Position numbers and translations under genes: made by a program
Shown: positions 1 through 8,948 of the stretch, in pieces
Layout of the letters: each line of letters begins with the position of its first letter
Numbering within the stretch: the first letter of the stretch is position 1
The notes under the pieces: generated by a model
Database searches by the model: none
Seen by the model: only the letters and a program-made list of their open reading frames with translations
What the model was told of the DNA's origin: nothing
DNA from: Planctomycetota bacterium
Lineage (GTDB): Bacteria; Planctomycetota; UBA1135; GCA-002686595
Direction: 5' to 3'
Length of the DNA: 41,369 nt
NCBI GenBank assembly: GCA_011053145.1
Contig: DRLC01000183.1
Coordinates: 1-41,369, forward strand

Positions 1-2
1 AT

Positions 3-1202
3 TGGCTGCACATGGGCCTGCTCGGTCCCCGCCGAGCCGACGTTCCGAGCGATGCACGAAACGCGGGCGCTCCCCCCTATCCGCTCGTCGAGAATCCTCA
101 CACCCTCCTGGCCCTGAGCGACCTGGTCTTCGTCGATCCCGTCGGCACGGGCTACAGCCATGCGGTCGGCGACGCGAAGGACGAGGATTTCTGGGGGGTC
201 GACGAGGACGTGGATTCGGTGGCGCGCTTCATCCGCGCCTGGTTGACCGAGAATCGCCGCTGGGGCTCCCCGAAGTTCGTCCTCGGGGAGAGCTACGGCG
301 GAATCCGTGGTGCCCTCCTGGCACGCTCGCTCAAGAACAATAGCTCCTCGGTTGCGCTGAATGGCCTGATCTTCATCTCCCCCGCCTTCGACATTCAGTT
401 CGTCGACGGCCGTGAGGACGACCTGACCTACGTCACCGCCCTGCCCACCTACGCGGCCGCGGCCCACTACCACGGGGCCATCGACCCGCCGCCGACCGAT
501 CGCGAGGCGTGGCTCGCGGAGGTTCGCGCCTTCGCCGGCGGACCGTACCTGGAGGCCCTGTTCGCGGGGGAAAGCCTCCCGAAGTCCGTCCGCGACTCCC
601 TCGCCGCAAAGCTCGCGGCGTACACGGGCCTCTCCGAGCAATACTGGAAACGCGCCAATCTGCGCGTCTCGGCGTCGCGATTCCGCAAGGAGCTCCTCCG
701 TGACCGTGGGCTCGTCCTCGGGCGCCTCGACATGCGCTATCGCGGGAGCGAGACCGACGCCGTCGGAGACCGTCCCTCGAGCGACCCGATGATGGCCAGC
801 CTCGCGAGCGCGTACGTGGCCTCGTTCCAGGACTACATCCAATCCACGTTCGGTGACGACCTCCCGGAGCGGCCCTACCGATTCAGCGGCAACGGGACCT
901 ACGGCAAGTGGAAGCGTTCGCGCGGAGGGCGCGAGGCCTTTGCCGGTTGGCTCGACACGATGCCCGCCCTCGTCGAGGCGATGCGTGACAACCCCGAACT
1001 GCGCGTGTTCTGCGCGAACGGCTGGTTCGACGTGGCGACCACCGTGCTCGCCTCCGAGTACAACCTATCCCGTCCGGGGATCGATCCCGATCGAGTCACA
1101 TTCCGACGCTACGACGCGGGGCACATGATGTACGTGCATCGGCCCAGCCTCGAAGGCCTGGCGGAGGACCTGGCGGCTTTCGTCCAGGCAGCCGTTCAGT
1201 AG
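3..1202 (+). CDS. Serine carboxypeptidase-like protein (peptidase family S10), 5' truncated
   Basis: The gene is cut by the left window edge: the frame is open back to base 3, so the first in-frame ATG (base 12) is unlikely to be the start. The first visible residues, [10 protein letters not shown], match the segment following the N-terminal glycine-rich motif of S10 enzymes. Numbering from the ATG at 12, the catalytic triad is present: Ser94 in GESYGG, Asp340 in NGWFD and His371 in DAGHM. Family members are alpha/beta-hydrolases that remove C-terminal residues from peptides, usually after export; the signal peptide, if any, lies outside the window. The remaining 396 residues contain the whole catalytic core. 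Its stop codon overlaps the end of convergent panB by 7 bases. Family assignment is firm; substrate is unknown. Confidence 0.88.
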   Translation, partial: WLHMGLLGPRRADVPSDARNAGAPPYPLVENPHTLLALSDLVFVDPVGTGYSHAVGDAKDEDFWGVDEDVDSVARFIRAWLTENRRWGSPKFVLGESYGGIRGALLARSLKNNSSSVALNGLIFISPAFDIQFVDGREDDLTYVTALPTYAAAAHYHGAIDPPPTDREAWLAEVRAFAGGPYLEALFAGESLPKSVRDSLAAKLAAYTGLSEQYWKRANLRVSASRFRKELLRDRGLVLGRLDMRYRGSETDAVGDRPSSDPMMASLASAYVASFQDYIQSTFGDDLPERPYRFSGNGTYGKWKRSRGGREAFAGWLDTMPALVEAMRDNPELRVFCANGWFDVATTVLASEYNLSRPGIDPDRVTFRRYDAGHMMYVHRPSLEGLAEDLAAFVQAAVQ

Positions 1203-2041
1203 GACTCTTCCTGGGAGGGGAAGTCCCCCGATCGCACGTCTTCCGCATAGCGCCCGAACGCCGCGCGCATCGTCTCCGCGAGTTCCGCGTAACGCCGCAC
1301 GAAGCGCGGATGGAACTTCGTGTACAGGCCCAGCATGTCGTGGGACACGAGGATCTGGCCGTCGCACCCGGCCCCCGCCCCGATCCCGATGACGGGAACC
1401 TTCACGAGTTTCGAAACCTCGCTCGCCAAGGCTGCGGGCACCTTTTCGATCACGAGACCGAAGACCCCGGCGTCCTGGAGCGCGAGCGCGTCTCGGCGCA
1501 GGGCTTCGGCTTCCGCCTCCTCCCGCGCTCGAACCTGGTAGGTCCCGAACTTCAGGATCGACTGCGGGGTGAGGCCCAGGTGCCCCATCACGGGGATCCC
1601 CGCATCGACGATGCGCCGGATCGTCGGGCAGACCTTCTCTCCCCCCTCGAGCTTCACCGCTTCGACGAGCGCCTCCTGGATCATGCGTCCGGCATTGCGC
1701 AGGGCCTCGTCCGGATTCACGTGGTAGCTCATGAAGGGCATGTCGCCGACGACAAGCGCTCGTTCCACAGCGCTCGAGACCACCGAGGCGTGGTAGATCA
1801 TCTGATCCATCGTGACCGACACCGTGGTGTGCCGGCCCTGGATCGTCATCGCGGCGGAGTCCCCGACCAGGATCAGGTCGATCCCCGCCTCGTCGAGGAG
1901 CTTGCCCATCAGGTGGTCGTAGGCGGTCAGGGCACAGATCTTTTCCCCGCGATCCTTCATGCGCTGAAGGAAATGGGTGGTGACCTTGCGGTCCTGGGGG
2001 AGTCCGCCGCTTTCTCCCCGGTGCGCGTCTCGTGCGGTCAT
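1196..2041 (-). CDS. panB: 3-methyl-2-oxobutanoate hydroxymethyltransferase
   Basis: It catalyses the first committed step of pantothenate/CoA synthesis: transfer of a hydroxymethyl group from 5,10-methylene-tetrahydrofolate to alpha-ketoisovalerate, giving ketopantoate, in the cytoplasm. The 281-residue protein is normal length, a (beta/alpha)8 barrel. Metal-binding Asp61 (in LVGDSAAM) and Asp100 (in VVGDMPF), Lys130 and Glu132 (in KLEGG), the GHLGLTPQS stretch and catalytic Glu199 (in LVIEKVP) are all visible and align with the known E. coli residues. A perfect AGGAGG lies about 6 bases before the ATG at 2041 and fixes the start. The gene is last in the gap-pgk-rpe-accD-panB series, 21 bases after accD, so probably co-transcribed. 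Confidence 0.97.
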   Translation of the reverse strand: MTARDAHRGESGGLPQDRKVTTHFLQRMKDRGEKICALTAYDHLMGKLLDEAGIDLILVGDSAAMTIQGRHTTVSVTMDQMIYHASVVSSAVERALVVGDMPFMSYHVNPDEALRNAGRMIQEALVEAVKLEGGEKVCPTIRRIVDAGIPVMGHLGLTPQSILKFGTYQVRAREEAEAEALRRDALALQDAGVFGLVIEKVPAALASEVSKLVKVPVIGIGAGAGCDGQILVSHDMLGLYTKFHPRFVRRYAELAETMRAAFGRYAEDVRSGDFPSQEESY

Positions 2042-2062
2042 CGCCGGCCTCCTGGTGGACGA

Positions 2063-3031
2063 TCAGTGGGTCGCCGGGACATCGCGCTCGGCGCGCGGTG
2101 GGGTCGGGACGACCTCCGAGGGAGGGCCCTGGGCATAGTCGATCAGCTTGGCCAGGGTTTCCCGCATCTCGGACCGTGCGACGATCGCGTCGAGCATGCC
2201 CTTCTCGAGCAGGAACTCCGCGCGCTGGAACCCGGGCGGCAGCTCCTGCTTCAGCGTCGTCGCGATCACCCGCGGCCCCGCGAACCCGATCAGCGCACCG
2301 GGTTCCGCGAGGATCAGGTCCGTGACCGAGGCGAAGGACGCCGTCACTCCCCCGGTGGTCGGGTGCGTCATCACGCAGATCGAAAAGCCACCCGATTGAT
2401 TCAGGGTGTCGAGCGCGGCGCAGGTCTTCGCCATCTGCATCAGGGAGAGAATCCCCTCGTGCATCCGCGCGCCTCCCGAGCTCGTGAAGATGATGAGCGG
2501 CTTCCCATCCCGGGCGGCCGTCTCCGCCGCGAGGGCGATCTTCTCGCCGACCACCTCCCCCATCGATCCCCCCATGAACCCGAAGTCCAGGATCGCGACG
2601 ACGACCTCGCGACCCAGAATCCGCCCCGACCCGCACAGGAGCGCCTCGGATTGTCCGGTACGCTTCATCGCGCGCTCGATCTTGTCGGCGTAGGGGGACG
2701 AGTCGACGAATCCGAGCCGATCGATGGCCGTGAGGTCCGTGTGCAACTCTTCCCAGGTCCCCTCGTCGATCAGCATCGCGATCCGCTCACGCCCGGGAAC
2801 CGTGAAGTGAAAGCCACAGGAGGGGCAGACACGCCCCTTCTCCTCGAGTTCCTTGCGGAAGATGACCTCGCTGCAGGACTCGCACTTGAGCCACAGTCCG
2901 CCGGGCATGTCCTTCTTCTTCGAGAAGCGCAAGCGGGAAAGCCGGCCCTCACGCCGCGGTTCCGCACCCTCTTCGGGCGCCTCGGCGTCCTGTTTGGCCT
3001 CGTCCTTCGGATCCTTGGGTTGCTTCGCCAT
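2063..3031 (-). CDS. accD: Acetyl-CoA carboxylase carboxyltransferase subunit beta
   Basis: Beta subunit of the carboxyltransferase half of acetyl-CoA carboxylase, which with AccA moves the carboxyl group from biotin to acetyl-CoA to make malonyl-CoA for fatty acid synthesis. The N-terminal zinc ribbon is clear: Cys50 and Cys53 (CESC), Cys69 and Cys72 (CPSC). The crotonase-fold core follows, with GGSMGEVVGEK, the oxyanion-type TSSGGARMHEG, and MTHPTTGGVTASFA. The first 40 residues are highly charged (Lys, Asp, Glu) and look disordered. An AGGAG sits close before the ATG. The gene is 20 bases downstream of rpe; accA is not in the window. Confidence 0.97.
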   Translation of the reverse strand: MAKQPKDPKDEAKQDAEAPEEGAEPRREGRLSRLRFSKKKDMPGGLWLKCESCSEVIFRKELEEKGRVCPSCGFHFTVPGRERIAMLIDEGTWEELHTDLTAIDRLGFVDSSPYADKIERAMKRTGQSEALLCGSGRILGREVVVAILDFGFMGGSMGEVVGEKIALAAETAARDGKPLIIFTSSGGARMHEGILSLMQMAKTCAALDTLNQSGGFSICVMTHPTTGGVTASFASVTDLILAEPGALIGFAGPRVIATTLKQELPPGFQRAEFLLEKGMLDAIVARSEMRETLAKLIDYAQGPPSEVVPTPPRAERDVPATH

Positions 3032-3051
3032 ACGCTCCTAACCTGGGTTGC

Positions 3052-3783
3052 TCATGAAGACGCGCGCGCGGCACGGGCTCCAGCACGGAACTCGCGGATG
3101 CGCTGGGTCATATCGGGGGCTCCGAACACGGCGGAACCCGCGACGAGGGTGTCGGCGCCGGCGGCAGCGCACAGGGGCAGGGTTTCGGGGTTCAAACCGC
3201 CGTCCATCTCGATCCGGCCATCGTATCCGCGCCGCCGCAACCAACGGACCTTGTCGAGCACATGCGGCAGAAAGCTCTGCCCCCCGAATCCCGGAAAGAC
3301 GCTCATCACCAGGACCATGTCCACCTCGTCGAGGACATCGGCCACGGCTTCGATCTCGGTGTCCGGGTTCACCGCGATTCCGACCCTGGGAACCCCGGCC
3401 GAGCGGAACGCGGCGATCGTTTCCCGCTGGGCGCGGGTCTCCCGGCGCACCTCGGCGTGGAAGGTCAGCGTATCGGCCCCCGCCCTCGCAAACGGTTCGG
3501 CGAAGGCATCGGGGTCGGTGATCATCAGGTGAACGTCGAGCGGGAGCCGCGCCGCCCCATGGATCTTCGCGACGACGGGCGGGCCGATCGTCAGGTTCGG
3601 GACGAAGTGCCCATCCATCACGTCGACGTGGTGCCAGTCCGCGCCCGCCTCTTCGACCCGAGCGACCTCCTGCGCGATGCGGGCGAAGTCACACGAGAGC
3701 AACGAGGGGGCGATGACGATGTCGTTCGCTTGCATGCGGGCGGCACTGGGCGCGGAACCGGAGGACGTTCGGATCGAGGCCAT
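3052..3783 (-). CDS. rpe: Ribulose-phosphate 3-epimerase
   Basis: Interconverts ribulose 5-phosphate and xylulose 5-phosphate in the pentose phosphate (or Calvin) pathway. TIM-barrel signatures are APSLLSCDF, VDVMDGHFVPNLTIGP (metal His and catalytic Asp), LDVHLMI (metal His), SVFPGFGGQSF and EMDGGLNPET (second catalytic Asp). From the first ATG (3783) it is 243 residues; a second ATG at 3735 would give MQANDIVIAPSLL, closer to the usual family start. Neither has a good ribosome site. A TACAAT hexamer ends 6 bases before the first ATG, which would fit a leaderless start there. The 69-base gap to pgk is the largest in this cluster, so a second promoter here is plausible. Confidence 0.95.
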   Translation of the reverse strand: MASIRTSSGSAPSAARMQANDIVIAPSLLSCDFARIAQEVARVEEAGADWHHVDVMDGHFVPNLTIGPPVVAKIHGAARLPLDVHLMITDPDAFAEPFARAGADTLTFHAEVRRETRAQRETIAAFRSAGVPRVGIAVNPDTEIEAVADVLDEVDMVLVMSVFPGFGGQSFLPHVLDKVRWLRRRGYDGRIEMDGGLNPETLPLCAAAGADTLVAGSAVFGAPDMTQRIREFRAGARAARASS

Positions 3784-3789
3784 GGCCCG

Positions 3790-3795
3790 ATTGTA
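3790..3795 (-). promoter_or_regulatory. Possible -10 box (TACAAT) for a leaderless rpe transcript
   Basis: On the minus strand TACAAT (5 of 6 to TATAAT) is followed by six bases and then the rpe ATG at 3783. The spacing places a transcription start on the A of the ATG. No convincing -35 element is visible 17 bases upstream, so this could be chance. Confidence 0.3.
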
Positions 3796-3852
3796 GCGGA
3801 GGACGAGCCCCGATCCCCGCCGGAGTCGGTTTCTGGCCCCGGAGGGTGCGGC

Positions 3853-5037
3853 TCAGCGGCTCCCGAGGGCCTCGATCCCCGGCAAGTCCTTCCCCTCGAG
3901 GAGTTCCAGCGACGCCCCACCACCGGTGGAGATGTGGTCCATCCCGTCCGCAAGGTCGAAGAGCGAAACCGCCGCGACGGAGTCCCCACCACCGACGACG
4001 GTGTATGCGGGACTGGCCTCGACCGCGCGTCCCACCTCTTCGGTGCCCGCCTGGAAGGCCTCCCACTCGAAAACCCCCATGGGTCCATTCCAGACGACGG
4101 TGCGCGCGGCGGCGATCTCCGCCGCGTAGGTCTTGCGGGTTTCGGGCCCGATGTCGAGACCCATCCAGCCGTCGGGAATGACCTCGACCACCTGCGTCTT
4201 CGCATCCGCCGCGAAGCTGTCCGCGACGACGTGGTCGGTGGGCACGAGGATCCGACACCCCGTCTCCTTCGCGCGCTCCAGGTTCGCGCGCACGGCTTCC
4301 ACCTGGTCCGCCTGCAAGAGCGACGTGCCCGTGGGTTCCCCGCGCGCGGCGAGCAACGTGTAGGCCATGCCGCCTCCGATCAGGATCGCATCGCAACGCT
4401 CCACGAGGTTGGCGATCACCGGCAACTTGTCGGAGATCTTCGCGCCACCGAGGATGGCGACGAGCGGACGATCGGGATCGGTCAAGACGCGCCCGAACGC
4501 ATCGAGTTCCTTCTCGAGCAGGAACCCGGCCGCCGCGGGGAGGAGGCGTGCGACGCCTGCCACCGACGCATGGGCGCGGTGGCAGGCTCCGAACGCATCG
4601 TTCACGAAGCGGTCCCCGAGGGCCGCGAAGGCCGCCGCCAGCTCGGGATCGCCCTTCGTTTCGCCGGGATGGAAACGCACGTTCTCGAGCAGGCACACCT
4701 CGCCCGCCCCCATGGAATCGATCGCGGCCCGGACCGCATCCCCGACGGACTCGTCCAGCTTACGCACGGGAGTCTCGAGGAGTTCCCCGAGCCGTACCCC
4801 CACCGCGTCGAGCCTGAGCTCCTCCACGACGGTCCCCTTGGGCCGTCCCAGGTGGGAGAGCAGGACCGGCCGAGCTCCTCGTTCCAGGAGGTTCTGGATC
4901 GTCGGAACCGCGGCACGGATGCGTGTGTCGTCCGTGATCGTTCCGTCCTCGGCGCGGGGCACGTTGAAGTCCACGCGCACGAGAACGCGCTGGTTCTCGA
5001 CATCGAGGTCGGCGAGGCGGGGAACGTCGAAGGCCAT
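3853..5037 (-). CDS. pgk: Phosphoglycerate kinase
   Basis: Transfers phosphate between 1,3-bisphosphoglycerate and ADP in glycolysis/gluconeogenesis. It has 394 residues, the usual bacterial length. Visible landmarks are VRVDFNVPR near the N-terminus (substrate site), LLSHLGRPKG, VNDAFGACHRAHAS, ILGGAKISDKL, the nucleotide-domain WNGPMGVFE, and the C-terminal GGGDSVAAV and STGGGASLELLEG. The gene starts 10 bases after gap, the classic gap-pgk pairing, and is followed by rpe. No obvious Shine-Dalgarno lies before the ATG, so translation may depend on coupling to gap. Confidence 0.98.
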   Translation of the reverse strand: MAFDVPRLADLDVENQRVLVRVDFNVPRAEDGTITDDTRIRAAVPTIQNLLERGARPVLLSHLGRPKGTVVEELRLDAVGVRLGELLETPVRKLDESVGDAVRAAIDSMGAGEVCLLENVRFHPGETKGDPELAAAFAALGDRFVNDAFGACHRAHASVAGVARLLPAAAGFLLEKELDAFGRVLTDPDRPLVAILGGAKISDKLPVIANLVERCDAILIGGGMAYTLLAARGEPTGTSLLQADQVEAVRANLERAKETGCRILVPTDHVVADSFAADAKTQVVEVIPDGWMGLDIGPETRKTYAAEIAAARTVVWNGPMGVFEWEAFQAGTEEVGRAVEASPAYTVVGGGDSVAAVSLFDLADGMDHISTGGGASLELLEGKDLPGIEALGSR

Positions 5038-5047
5038 CGGAGGATGC

Positions 5048-6121
5048 TCAGCGCTTGGCGGTCTTGCGACGCGCGGTCTTCTTCTTGGCGGCCTTCTTCT
5101 TGGCCTTACCGCGCGATCCCTTGAGCGAGTGCGAGAACTTCATCAGTTCCACGACTCGGTTCGAGTAGCCCCACTCGTTGTCGTACCAGGAAATGACCTT
5201 CACCATGCGGTCTCCCATCACGAGGGTCGAAAGGGCGTCGAAGATCGAGCTCGCGGGATGACCGACGATGTCGCTCGAGACGATCGGGTCCTCGGTGTAG
5301 GCGAGGATTCCCTTGAGCGACTTCTTCGCGGCCTCTTTGAACGCCGCGTTGACGCTCTCGACGGTCACCTTCTTCTTCGTTTCGCAAACGAGGTCGACGA
5401 CCGAACCGTCCGGCACCGGGACCCGCATCGCGCAACCGTCGAGCTTGCCCGCGAGACGGGGCAGCACCTTGCCCACCGCACGCGCGGCGCCAGTCGAGGT
5501 CGGAATGATGTTCGCCGCTGCGGCGCGCGCCCGGCGCAGATCCTTGTGCGGCAGGTCGAGGGTGCGCTGGTCGTTCGTGTACGCGTGCACGGTCGTCATC
5601 AGTCCGTGGACGATCCCGAAGGAATCATCCAGCACCTTCGCGAGCGGCGACAGGCAGTTCGTCGTGCACGAAGCGTTCGAGATGATGCGGTCGGTCGCCT
5701 TGAGTTTCTCCTGGTTCACGCCGAGCACCACCATCGCGTCGATCTCGTCCTTCGGCGGGACGGTGAGCAGCACCTTCTTGGCACCCGCCTCGAGGTGCTT
5801 CGTGCAAGCGGCGCGCGTCGCGAAGATCCCGGTCGCCTCGACGACGAAATCGATCTTGTTCTCGGCGTGCGGGAGGTTCGCGGGGTCACGCTCGGCCGTG
5901 ACCTGGATGCGCCTGCCGTCGACCTGGAGGTAGTTCTTCCCGGCCCGCACGCGCCCGTCGAATCGCCCGTGCACCGAGTCGTACTTCAGGAGGTGCGCCA
6001 GGGTGGCGGTGTCGGTGATGTCGTTGATCGACACGATTTCCATGTCCTTGCGGTTCTGGATGACCCGGAACACGTTCCGGCCGATGCGGCCGAATCCGTT
6101 GATCGCGATTCGCATTCCCAT
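5048..6121 (-). CDS. gap: Type I glyceraldehyde-3-phosphate dehydrogenase with a basic C-terminal tail
   Basis: Oxidises and phosphorylates glyceraldehyde 3-phosphate to 1,3-bisphosphoglycerate with NAD. The Rossmann motif INGFGRIGR is at residues 7-15, Asp34 (SINDITD) suggests NAD preference, catalytic Cys152 lies in SNASCTTNC and His179 in [19 protein letters not shown] closes the core. The reading frame runs open far upstream, but the family begins at MGMRIAING, so I start at the ATG at 6121 (a second ATG is at 6115); GAGAG lies about 10 bases upstream. The protein is 357 residues, about 20 more than usual: roughly the last 24 residues contain 10 Lys and 4 Arg, like a histone H1 tail. It is first in the gap-pgk-rpe-accD-panB cluster. 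Confidence 0.96.
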   Translation of the reverse strand: MGMRIAINGFGRIGRNVFRVIQNRKDMEIVSINDITDTATLAHLLKYDSVHGRFDGRVRAGKNYLQVDGRRIQVTAERDPANLPHAENKIDFVVEATGIFATRAACTKHLEAGAKKVLLTVPPKDEIDAMVVLGVNQEKLKATDRIISNASCTTNCLSPLAKVLDDSFGIVHGLMTTVHAYTNDQRTLDLPHKDLRRARAAAANIIPTSTGAARAVGKVLPRLAGKLDGCAMRVPVPDGSVVDLVCETKKKVTVESVNAAFKEAAKKSLKGILAYTEDPIVSSDIVGHPASSIFDALSTLVMGDRMVKVISWYDNEWGYSNRVVELMKFSHSLKGSRGKAKKKAAKKKTARRKTAKR

Positions 6122-6428
6122 TGCTTGGTATCTCTCGTCTTGAGCTCGTGGGGTCGACCGAGCGGGGTGGCACGGCCGTGGGGGTGGGGCTCTGCCCCGG
6201 GAATCTGAAGTGGTTGTCCGCACAATCCGCCGGAGGAACGGACCACCCGTCCGGGGCGGGCAGCCCCCGAGGATTCGGGGGGGAGCATGCCTCGAAATCG
6301 AGGGGAGCACTCCAGAACCGCGAGAGGGCGCCCCTTGGTAGGATGGCGCAATATCGAGGGTCTCGTTTCGGGGACGGACAGGACCTGTTTCCGGCAGAAA
6401 CGGGCGCAGAGAGTACCGATGCCCGCCG
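6122..6428. other. Divergent intergenic region between gap and tilS
   Basis: This 307-base stretch separates the two divergent transcripts and must hold both promoters, but I cannot identify a convincing -35/-10 pair on either strand. It contains two short hairpin-forming inverted repeats (6264-6281 and 6290-6303), listed separately, and no credible coding sequence. Confidence 0.6.
6264..6303. repeat. Two adjacent inverted repeats in the gap/tilS intergenic region
   Basis: CCCCCGA at 6264-6270 pairs with TCGGGGG at 6275-6281 across a GGAT loop. Nine bases on, CCTCGA and TCGAGG (6290-6303) form a perfect 14-base arrangement with a 2-base centre. No T-run follows either hairpin and both flanking genes point away, so they are not expected terminators; an operator or leader structure is possible. 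Confidence 0.45.
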
Positions 6429-8084
6429 ATGGCTTCAATGCGCTCCGGCTGTTCCGACGCACCCCGAAGACCCCTCGTTCCCGTATCTGCCCCCGTGCGC
6501 GTGCACCCCGAATTCCCCCTCCCGCCGGCCCCCGTGAGCTCGACGGCTGCGTGGTCCCTGCGCTGGGGCCAGTTGGCCCGCGCCGCAGGGATCCAGCCCT
6601 CGGAGCGGCTTCTCCTGGCCCTCTCGGGAGGTGCGGACAGCGTGCTCCTGCTGCATCTCCTGGCCGGCGCCCAGCCGAAGCCCGAGGTCATCGCGTGCCA
6701 CGTCGATCACGGCCTGCGCGGCGAGGAATCGGATCGCGACGCGGACTTCGTCGAAACCCTCTGCCGCTCCCTCGACATCCCGTTCGAACGGCGCGCGGTC
6801 GAGTTCGAAGCGGACGGCCCATCCCTCGAAGCACGCGCCCGCGAAGCACGCTACCGCGCGCTGATCGAGGTGGCCGAAGCGACCGGGCACGGCACGATCC
6901 TGACCGGTCACCACAGCGACGACGCGCTCGAGACCCTGCTCATGCGCTGGGTTCGGGGAACCGGCTTGCCCGGGCTGCGGGGCGCGCGCCGCAGCCTGGT
7001 CCCCGGGAGCGCGCTGCGCCCTCGCCCCAGCCCCGAGGGGCCCTCCTCTCCGATCGCGATCCGCATCGTCCGGCCGCTCTTCGCAATGCGCCGCGAGGAG
7101 GTCCGCCGACTGCTCAGCGACCGCGGACTCGCCTGGCGCGAGGATTCCTCGAATCGTGACCCGCGCTTCACGCGCAGCCGCGTCCGCCACGGTTTCCTCC
7201 CGTTCCTCGAGCGCACGCTCGGGCCCGAGGGGATCGACAACCTGCGCGCGTTCGGCGGGGCCGTCGAGGCCCTCGAGGTGCGGCTCGCCGGGGCCACCGC
7301 CCACCTCGCCTGGGCCCCTTCGCGGCACGCCCTCGCGAGCCGCCCGCCCGGGACCGAAACCCTAGGCGGCACGCTCCCCCGCTCCGCGCTGATGCGGCTC
7401 GCGTCCCCGCTGCGCCGAAGGGCCCTCTGGAGGCTGCTCACCGAAGGAACCGGACACTCCCCCGGACGTGTTCTCCTCGAAGCGCTCCTCGCCGACCTCG
7501 CGGCCGGACGCTGCACCCGCCATGCGCTCCCCGGTCGCTGGACGCTGGTCCTGCGCTCCTCCGAACTCCAGCTCCTGCCCCCGGCCTCGAGCGCACCGGA
7601 CGCCGGGGCCCACGCGGACCTCCAGTCTCCCCTCCCGTTCCCCGTCGAAGGCGGCCCCGCTCGCCGACTCGCGGATCTCGGCTTCTCGAGCCCGCTCGTG
7701 CTCCCGGTCCCGGGCATCGTCAGCCTCCCCGACGGCCGCCGGGTTTCCGTCGAGTCCTTGGACGCCGCCCCCCCTCGGCCCTCCCCCGGCGACCCCTTCG
7801 AAGTGCTGCTCGATGCCGATCGCCTCGGAGACCGACTCACGGTGCGCTGGCCGCGCACCGGGGACCGCTTCCACGCCCTCGGCGCGCCCGGGTCCAAACC
7901 CCTGCGCCGCTTCCTCGCCGACCGCGGCGTGCCCCGGGAAGACCGGGCCGGGATTCCCCTCGTCGTTTCCGGCAGCGAGATCCTCTGGATCGCAGGGATC
8001 GAGATTGCGCACGACTACCGGGTCCGCGCCGACACACGCTCCTGCATCCGGTTGAGCCTGCACCTGCCGCGCCGCACACTGTGA
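6429..8084 (+). CDS. tilS: tRNA(Ile)-lysidine synthase
   Basis: Uses ATP to attach lysine to the wobble cytidine of tRNA-Ile (CAU), changing it to read AUA. The N-type ATP-pyrophosphatase P-loop SGGADS is at residues 66-71, followed by [15 protein letters not shown] and the [10 protein letters not shown] motif; ARYRAL and the SRVRH region are also typical. The C-terminal TilS domain is recognisable near residues 470-540 ([27 protein letters not shown]). The start is uncertain: the P-loop normally lies within about 20-30 residues of the N-terminus, so GTG codons at 6495 or 6534 are credible alternatives to the ATG at 6429. At up to 551 residues it is longer than most homologues. Confidence 0.92.
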   Translation: MASMRSGCSDAPRRPLVPVSAPVRVHPEFPLPPAPVSSTAAWSLRWGQLARAAGIQPSERLLLALSGGADSVLLLHLLAGAQPKPEVIACHVDHGLRGEESDRDADFVETLCRSLDIPFERRAVEFEADGPSLEARAREARYRALIEVAEATGHGTILTGHHSDDALETLLMRWVRGTGLPGLRGARRSLVPGSALRPRPSPEGPSSPIAIRIVRPLFAMRREEVRRLLSDRGLAWREDSSNRDPRFTRSRVRHGFLPFLERTLGPEGIDNLRAFGGAVEALEVRLAGATAHLAWAPSRHALASRPPGTETLGGTLPRSALMRLASPLRRRALWRLLTEGTGHSPGRVLLEALLADLAAGRCTRHALPGRWTLVLRSSELQLLPPASSAPDAGAHADLQSPLPFPVEGGPARRLADLGFSSPLVLPVPGIVSLPDGRRVSVESLDAAPPRPSPGDPFEVLLDADRLGDRLTVRWPRTGDRFHALGAPGSKPLRRFLADRGVPREDRAGIPLVVSGSEILWIAGIEIAHDYRVRADTRSCIRLSLHLPRRTL

Positions 8085-8201
8085 CATCCGGGAGACCAGC
8101 GGGTACCCTTCCCGGAGGCGCCCCGGCCCCGTGCCGTCCCGGGTCACTCCCCGCCCGCCGGCGCCCCGCGCACGTCGCGGGCAGGGGACACCGACCGAAC
8201 C

Positions 8202-8948
8202 TTGGAGGGACTCGCACGCAATCGCCGACGGATCCTGGAGCGCGTCCGCGCCTCCTGTGAAGACGCCGGACGTCCCGTGGAAGACGTCACCGTGGTGGCC
8301 GTCACCAAGTCCGTTTCGGCCGAAGCCGCCGCGGCGCTCTTCGGTCTGGGCTGCACGTCCCTCGGAGAGAGCCGACCCCAGGAGCTCGAGCGCAAGGCGG
8401 GTTGGTTCGAAGCCCACGGGCTGGTCCCCCACTGGCACTTCATCGGGCCGCTCCAGCGCAACAAGGCGCGTAAGGTGGTCCGCATCGCGGACACGATCCA
8501 TTCGGTCGATTCCGCGCGCCTCTTCGACACCCTCGAACGCGTCGCGCTCGAGGAGCAGCGCTTCCCCTCGCTGTTCCTCGAGGTCAAGCTCTCCGACGAG
8601 CCGACGAAGACCGGATTCTCCCCGGACGAGGTGCGGTCGCTCCTCGACGAGCGACCGCCCGGTCGCCTCCCGATCCTCGGGCTCATGGGGATCGCGCCGA
8701 GGCTCGAGGGCGCGCCACCCGAGGAGATCCAACGCGCCGCGGCCGAGACCTTCGAGCGCCTCGCCTCGCTCGCCGAGACCCTTCCTCGCTCACGCTTCCA
8801 ACCGGGTGGCCCGCGCCTTTCGATGGGAATGAGCCGGGACTTCGAACTCGCCATTCGCGCCGGCGCGGACTTCGTTCGCATCGGCAGCGCGTTCTTCGAA
8901 GGCGTCGATCTCGCCTCCATGGCGCCGTCCCCGGAGTCGTCCACGTGA
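8202..8948 (+). CDS. YggS/PLPBP-family pyridoxal phosphate homeostasis protein
   Basis: A PLP-binding protein of the YggS/PROSC family, which influences vitamin B6 and amino acid balance and has no known catalytic turnover. The PLP lysine is Lys36 in VVAVTKSVS. HWHFIGPLQRNKARKV, SVDS, VKLSDEPTKTGF, LMGIAP and RLSMGMSRDFELAIRAGADFVRIGS (split across the barrel) are family hallmarks, including the phosphate-binding SMGMS. The frame begins with a TTG at 8202 preceded by AGGGGA about 12 bases upstream; no nearer ATG or GTG gives a full N-terminus. Its stop overlaps the kinase start by four bases (GTGA), implying coupled translation. Confidence 0.93.
   Translation: MEGLARNRRRILERVRASCEDAGRPVEDVTVVAVTKSVSAEAAAALFGLGCTSLGESRPQELERKAGWFEAHGLVPHWHFIGPLQRNKARKVVRIADTIHSVDSARLFDTLERVALEEQRFPSLFLEVKLSDEPTKTGFSPDEVRSLLDERPPGRLPILGLMGIAPRLEGAPPEEIQRAAAETFERLASLAETLPRSRFQPGGPRLSMGMSRDFELAIRAGADFVRIGSAFFEGVDLASMAPSPESST

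Noticed and set aside
1310-3532. Long open frame on the plus strand opposite panB, accD and rpe (740 codons)
   Set aside because: High GC gives long antisense frames; the protein has no recognisable motif and is rich in Arg/His/Asp, while the opposite strand has clear enzymes.
6168-6174. TGGCACG in the gap/tilS intergenic region as a sigma-54 -24 element
   Set aside because: The -12 half at the right spacing reads TGGGG, with no TTGC-like match.
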